Of a stretch of DNA of 64,000 bases, positions 61,101 to 64,000 are shown one piece after another. How positions within the stretch are numbered: the first letter of the stretch is position 1; each line of letters opens with the position of its first letter. Position numbers and translations under genes: made by a program. The stretch is from Zelonia costaricensis (Eukaryota; Euglenozoa; Kinetoplastea; Trypanosomatida; Trypanosomatidae). Under the pieces are notes generated by a model that did no database searches, was not told the DNA's origin, and worked only from the letters and a program-made list of their open reading frames with translations. The stretch is taken from contig JASAOO010003546.1 of the NCBI GenBank assembly GCA_030849075.1, positions 52,049-116,048 of the forward strand. Direction: 5' to 3'.

Positions 61101-62892
61101 CAAACCGCTCGCCGTCCAGCCCTCGCCCGAGACGTCCGTTGGTGCCTCCATAGGCGACGCTCGTGACACGGCGATACGGGGCACCGATGCACCACGCTTC
61201 GCTTCGCCGACGCTGCCGCGCAAAGTGCGCCCCCTTCCCGCGACGGAGCGGGAGACGCTGTTGAAGGAGATCGAGAGCCTCGGGTACTCGGTCGGCGTGC
61301 CAAGTGAAGTCGAGGTGCTCGCACCGGCGGCTCCGTCGGGTGGCGCCGAGGAGGCGGGGCTCCCGCCGCGTTACCGGCGCATCAAAAGCGGCCATAGCCA
61401 TCGACGGCGGCAGGAGGGCAAGACGGCCACGCACCCTAGCGTGTGCGCGGCGCCAACAGGCGACGCCGGCGACGATCGCGGCGCTTGCCTGGAGAGGAGC
61501 ACGGCATCGGCAAAGTCCACCACACGGGCGCCACCGCCGTCCGGGAGCGCGGCGAATGCGAGAACGGCGTCACCCACGGCAGTGACGGCGCCGCAGGACG
61601 AGGCCAGCGCTGACGAGAGGCCGGTGAAGGAGGTGCGCGTGCCAGCCACCGGCACCGGCGCAAGCGGGCGCCCCCCTCGCATGGAGCTGGGATCTCTGGC
61701 AGGGCTCAGCAACACACCGAGTAGCACTCCTGACACGTACATCGGCAGTCGAGCCGCCCCTAGACTGTTCTTCCGCAGCTCCCGCAACCCCTCCTCGCCG
61801 CTGAAGCTCACCGCCGCACAGCAGTCCTTCGCGGCCAACCAGGCCGACACGACGCCGACGGAGCTTTCGACGAGCATGCACCATACCAGCCCCTCTGTCA
61901 GCCTTGCCAACGTCTCTCTGCTGGTATCGCCAGCCAACGGCCCTTCCGGCTACGCCAGCCGCCTCGCCCCTGCACTGCTGCGCCACCACCATCCCCACCA
62001 GCACGCGGGTGGCCGCGTCGTCTACACGCCCCCATTCCTCCTGCCAGACGCGTGCTCGAGTCCGGGCGCTGCCACGGGCGCTGCCGCCTCCTCCCCGCAC
62101 TCCCTCTCCTCCTCCCCGCGGCTGCAGCGCATCGAGAGCGACGACACGCGGCGCAGCTCGCAGGACACGCCCGTCGTGTCGCTGTCCTGCACCCGGCAGC
62201 AGCAGCGCCGCCTCTCGCAGAACCCCATTGAGTTTTCCTTGAGCGGCGAGCTGGGCACGGGCACCTCGGCGACACCGCTGGCGCACGGCGGGCAGCGCGG
62301 GCCCGGGCTTCCTTCACCACCCTCCGCCCCGCAGCCGCTGCCGGTGAGCGACGTGGACGACCTCGAGACGGTGGTGCTGGTTGAGACACCGCTCGCCAAG
62401 CGGCGCAACGCGCCCCAGGCTCCGCCGCCCCAGCCGCAGCTCAACAGCGTCAGTTGGTCGCCGACGCGGAGCGGCACCACAGCCGCCATGTCGAGTAGTG
62501 TGCGGGACAACTCCACACCAACGCGGCGGCCCGACTTCTCGAGCATCGGCACGCCGTCGCCGAGCGACACCACCGCCCCCGTGGCGGCTGCGGAGCGCCC
62601 CAACGTTTTGGATGGGGCGCACCGGTGCAACACAGCAGCCAGCGGTCTGCTAGCCGTTGCGACCCGCGAGCAGTCCGCGGGAGAGGACGATGTGATGAAC
62701 GTCTCCTCGGCAACTCCGTCGTACTGCTCGCCGGAGACCATCGGCAAGATGGGTGGCGCATCCAACGCCACGCGGGATCGGTCGGCCCCGACCATGATAC
62801 CACCCCAGCCGTTGCTGGGTGGCGCAGGTGTCTTGAGTGCCCAGCAGCTACGCGCTGTCAACGGGCGAAAGAAGAGTCGCCTAGTTCTCTAG
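58141..62892 (+). CDS. CDKL-like CMGC protein kinase with long disordered tail
   Basis: The 1583-residue protein begins at once with a kinase domain (about 1-400). Present are the glycine loop GEGTYG (11-16), beta3 VAIK with K33, HRDVKPEN with catalytic D127, DFG (145-147), the TxY activation motif TNY (231-233) and VATRWYRSPE. The wording of the C-helix region, RLYLVMEYIPRSLLDLLEE, and of CDFGFCRPL places it near the CDKL kinases, between CDKs and MAP kinases. CDKL kinases act at cilia in animals and control flagellar length in Chlamydomonas (LF5), so a flagellar role is a reasonable inference. Two insertions are odd: about 60-70 extra residues between DFG and TNY, and a second disordered insert at about 320-360. 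Residues 400-1583 are Pro/Ser/Ala/Arg-rich and low complexity, far longer than usual. The ATG is preceded by a T-rich acceptor. Confidence 0.9.
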   Translation: MDHYEVIEVVGEGTYGVVFKCRDKRTGRIVAIKQFKNFQTNAYIRVTMLRELRVEQLLKGEPNVTQLLETFKQKNRLYLVMEYIPRSLLDLLEEVQDGLDAEALVVLMYTILLGIRSCHRNGIIHRDVKPENILVRDDGTASLCDFGFCRPLPQPLQEQQPQQPSPGLSSNSGDTGSYAPASQARGSSEADPLGTAPLNGDAHRHNGASVSRMASSVLSELVLADHQSIMTNYVATRWYRSPEMLLGMTCYTYAVDMWAVGAIMAEAIDGEPLLPGKTELEQLSLIQSRVGDFPASYEAAVRKRNGGVLRLRSLNPLAARAPQLGPTPPTQGPRRASLAGSSAADGGDDHRVERGTSSYLVNRFGAQVTKQGLDLLHRLLRVDGAERIGVDEALEHPFFDAVRGRYDEPLSVSRAARSPDEAGDDDFPEDARTLTDETAELMGTTAATTPSAPPQEQGLLERAVVGCGQPLSSWAPNEADASFLATAAAPACVGVPSSRTGCSGSLDTDENGRAPLPKQPPQKLPPRRESMEAGAPPSGAAARASASPLPRTLANVTSTLSTSSLSLHTNADESSDDEAASQRDGALPNLPDVLTPPAPRERLIANAEPPRPPPEPSGEAAQTQTGSTSPPPHLPLPQEAMPPSAAVPSQRRQAASEGANWPSATAAARDASTHGEQRKSPSPVHSRRSRDDQPELLQSLRRGAPQREKDGDVSRRRPPAPAGRNSAAAPRTDREIDFSATLPSVRMRRPTKRGTVADTTDGRLSTRKSNLASTPRARSPLAALAQSYSFKSSPSGRSRHLTRSLTHTVSQSTSTDDAVSSTLNSTAAQAELPLTFAATAARGQAAAETRVTPPSRSLSHGSSSEKASPASGSIAKAATGAETAIHAADTSTSTRQPATNANRGGLGRGGRGGRAARTPPGPPLVTHKSLMAGSRRAAAAALADERAPRRQGTANTSRPPQPRWRSVTPAGAAAAAAPNDERSPKLPKPLAVQPSPETSVGASIGDARDTAIRGTDAPRFASPTLPRKVRPLPATERETLLKEIESLGYSVGVPSEVEVLAPAAPSGGAEEAGLPPRYRRIKSGHSHRRRQEGKTATHPSVCAAPTGDAGDDRGACLERSTASAKSTTRAPPPSGSAANARTASPTAVTAPQDEASADERPVKEVRVPATGTGASGRPPRMELGSLAGLSNTPSSTPDTYIGSRAAPRLFFRSSRNPSSPLKLTAAQQSFAANQADTTPTELSTSMHHTSPSVSLANVSLLVSPANGPSGYASRLAPALLRHHHPHQHAGGRVVYTPPFLLPDACSSPGAATGAAASSPHSLSSSPRLQRIESDDTRRSSQDTPVVSLSCTRQQQRRLSQNPIEFSLSGELGTGTSATPLAHGGQRGPGLPSPPSAPQPLPVSDVDDLETVVLVETPLAKRRNAPQAPPPQPQLNSVSWSPTRSGTTAAMSSSVRDNSTPTRRPDFSSIGTPSPSDTTAPVAAAERPNVLDGAHRCNTAASGLLAVATREQSAGEDDVMNVSSATPSYCSPETIGKMGGASNATRDRSAPTMIPPQPLLGGAGVLSAQQLRAVNGRKKSRLVL

Positions 62893-62918
62893 TCGCTCTT
62901 CTCTCTTTATGTGTATAC

Positions 62919-62943
62919 GTGTGTGTGTGTGTGTGTGTGTGTG
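62919..62943 (+). repeat. (GT)n microsatellite in the 3' UTR
   Basis: A 25-nt GT run beginning 27 nt after the CDKL-like stop codon, so probably inside its 3' UTR. Confidence 0.93.
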
Positions 62944-63899
62944 CTTCTGTGTGTGTGCCTGGTTGCCTCCAGAAGCGCTCGCGGGCGTGCCCACGAACGT
63001 AGCAGCGACTCGCCTGGGCCTTTGTTCGATTCCGCGACGCTGGGTAAAGGCGCTTCAGCCGGTGCCTTGTTTTTCTTTCTACCTTAGTCCAGCGCAGTGC
63101 GCGAGTAACGTGCGCGGCTCGTCGAGCCGCACGTGCTGTGACGGGGCCGGACCGTTGTGTGTACACTAGATGGCGGCGCGACTTCGGTTCGCCGTTCAAC
63201 CTCAACAAGAATTGGGCACCTCTGCCGAGACTCTACACGTACCCTCTCCCTTGCGCTCTCCTCCCTACGTCGGCACGAGCGACACTCCAGCGGCGCTATC
63301 GCGCACTTCCGTGCCCACCTCGACCTCTTCGCGTGCGACGAGGTGTCTCGTGCTCTGCGTGCCGCCTACCACGTCTTTGCACTCCACGTACCCATTCAGA
63401 CAGATGTCCGCGAGGAAGCAGAGTTGAAACATCGATCACGCCGCTCACCCCTCACGGCCGCCGCGCGGCAGGCGCGCTGTGCTCAGGGCGCTGCCAAGTC
63501 TCCACCGCCCCTGCAGACGCTCCTGCCGGCCGTCGCTGTGGACGGAGACTGGCTCGGCAGCCGCTCTCCCACCAACTCGTACGGCGGCATTCACGCAGAT
63601 GGCCCACATGCACGACTGCGCCTCGACCTCCCAACGGCTCATTACCCACCCACTCCGTCTGCCACCACCCCGCTCTCCCCACTGCAACCCTGTGAACGTG
63701 GCCACACAGCCAACGCTTCCACAGCCCCCCCCCTCCCCCCGCGTCCTTGCCCACCTCCATTCACTCACCCCTGCAGAGCCCAGCGACGCAACTCTCAGCG
63801 CCACCCCCATACACACGCGTGCGTCCCCTTCCCGTTGCGCTCCTCGCCCACCTCCCTACCCGTCCGCCACCCCACCCGCGCTCGCGAACCGCCACACGC

Positions 63900-63915
63900 A
63901 GCCGTTTCTTTTCAG
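63900..63915 (+). promoter_or_regulatory. Candidate trans-splice acceptor for the last, partial gene
   Basis: The tract gccgtttctttt followed by cag places AG at 63914-63915. It would leave a very short 5' UTR of 10 nt, so a more distal site may be used instead. Confidence 0.4.
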
Positions 63916-63925
63916 CCGGACAAAC

Positions 63926-64000
63926 ATGCGCCGCACGGTGCTGAGGGCGGCGGTGGTGGCGGCGCTTGTGTGCGCTGCTGCGCGCACGGTTGCCGGCCAC
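63926..64000 (+). CDS. 5' fragment of a gene with a probable signal peptide
   Basis: The ATG at 63926 opens a frame of 25 codons that runs off the window. The translation starts MRRTVLRAAVVAALVCAAAR: two arginines, then an uninterrupted hydrophobic alanine/valine/leucine core, then TVAGH. This is the form of a cleavable signal peptide (basic n-region, hydrophobic h-region, small residues before a cut near the end). The encoded protein is probably secreted or surface-bound. The G/C-rich third positions match the other genes. Nothing more can be said of its identity from 25 residues. Confidence 0.6.
   Translation, partial: MRRTVLRAAVVAALVCAAARTVAGH

Larger units (their letters stand above)
62893..63925 (+). 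other. Intergenic spacer with TG run and final splice acceptor
   Basis: No gene is supported. A TG run starts 27 nt after the CDKL-like stop. Around 63000-63720 composition is more balanced, with modest C/T tracts after 63720. AG at 63914-63915 follows gccgtttctttt and is only 10 nt before the next ATG. Confidence 0.55.

Noticed and set aside
63018..63042. A tRNA B-box-like string gttcgattcc
   Set aside because: The flanks do not pair as a T-arm (positions 2 and onward mismatch), and no A box or acceptor stem is found at the right distance upstream.
1..64000. Bacterial-type features (operons, ribosome binding sites, CRISPR arrays, insertion sequences)
   Set aside because: Gene content, spacing, splice-acceptor patterns and eukaryotic proteins such as dynein, Sec13 and KDEL receptor show a trypanosomatid nuclear genome. 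No direct-repeat/spacer arrays or transposase frames were seen.

Overview
The window reads as a nuclear chromosome segment of a trypanosomatid close to Leishmania. Sixteen protein genes and one gene cut by the right edge all lie on the + strand, have no introns and strongly favour G/C at third codon positions. They are separated by 0.7-5.4 kb of pyrimidine-rich spacer full of (CA)n/(TG)n runs. Upstream of many start codons a pyrimidine tract is followed by an AG, the expected arrangement for spliced-leader trans-splicing. This is what part of one polycistronic transcription unit looks like. I see no strand switch, rRNA, credible tRNA, CRISPR array or complete transposon.

Layout, left to right: Sas10/Utp3-like SSU-processome factor (390-2069); VMP1-like ER membrane protein carrying an EF-hand (3825-5594); OB-fold protein resembling HROB (6832-7614); BTB protein with a probable split SPRY fold (8792-10306); protein phosphatase PP1 catalytic subunit (12411-13316); Yar1-like ankyrin protein (15461-16174); a protein of an uncharacterised family with a macrodomain-like glycine loop (17398-18762); a hypothetical membrane protein (19432-20454); Sec13 (21316-22398); V-ATPase subunit e (23279-23485); KDEL receptor ERD2 (25272-25931); ULK4-type pseudokinase (30062-34048); an axonemal-type dynein heavy chain (35690-48481); a small basic DUF2423/LLPH-like protein (50209-50499); a hypothetical coiled-coil protein (51167-52771); a CDKL-like kinase with a very long disordered tail (58141-62892); and the first 25 codons of a secreted or membrane protein (63926 onward).

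The genes do not form an operon by function, as is normal for trypanosomatids, but themes recur. Ribosome biogenesis is represented by Sas10, the Yar1-like protein and the LLPH-like protein. The early secretory and endomembrane system is represented by VMP1, Sec13, ERD2 and V-ATPase e. Flagellum assembly and motility are represented by ULK4, the dynein heavy chain and CDKL. Regulation is expected after transcription, through trans-splicing, polyadenylation and UTR elements.

The best leads are the EF-hand inserted in a VMP1 scaffold, the uncharacterised macrodomain-like family member, the BTB plus interrupted SPRY architecture, the near-intact catalytic residues in the ULK4 homologue, and a 154-bp tandem duplication around an undetermined base at 56096 that may be an assembly join. 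All family assignments come from reading motifs by eye; no search was run.
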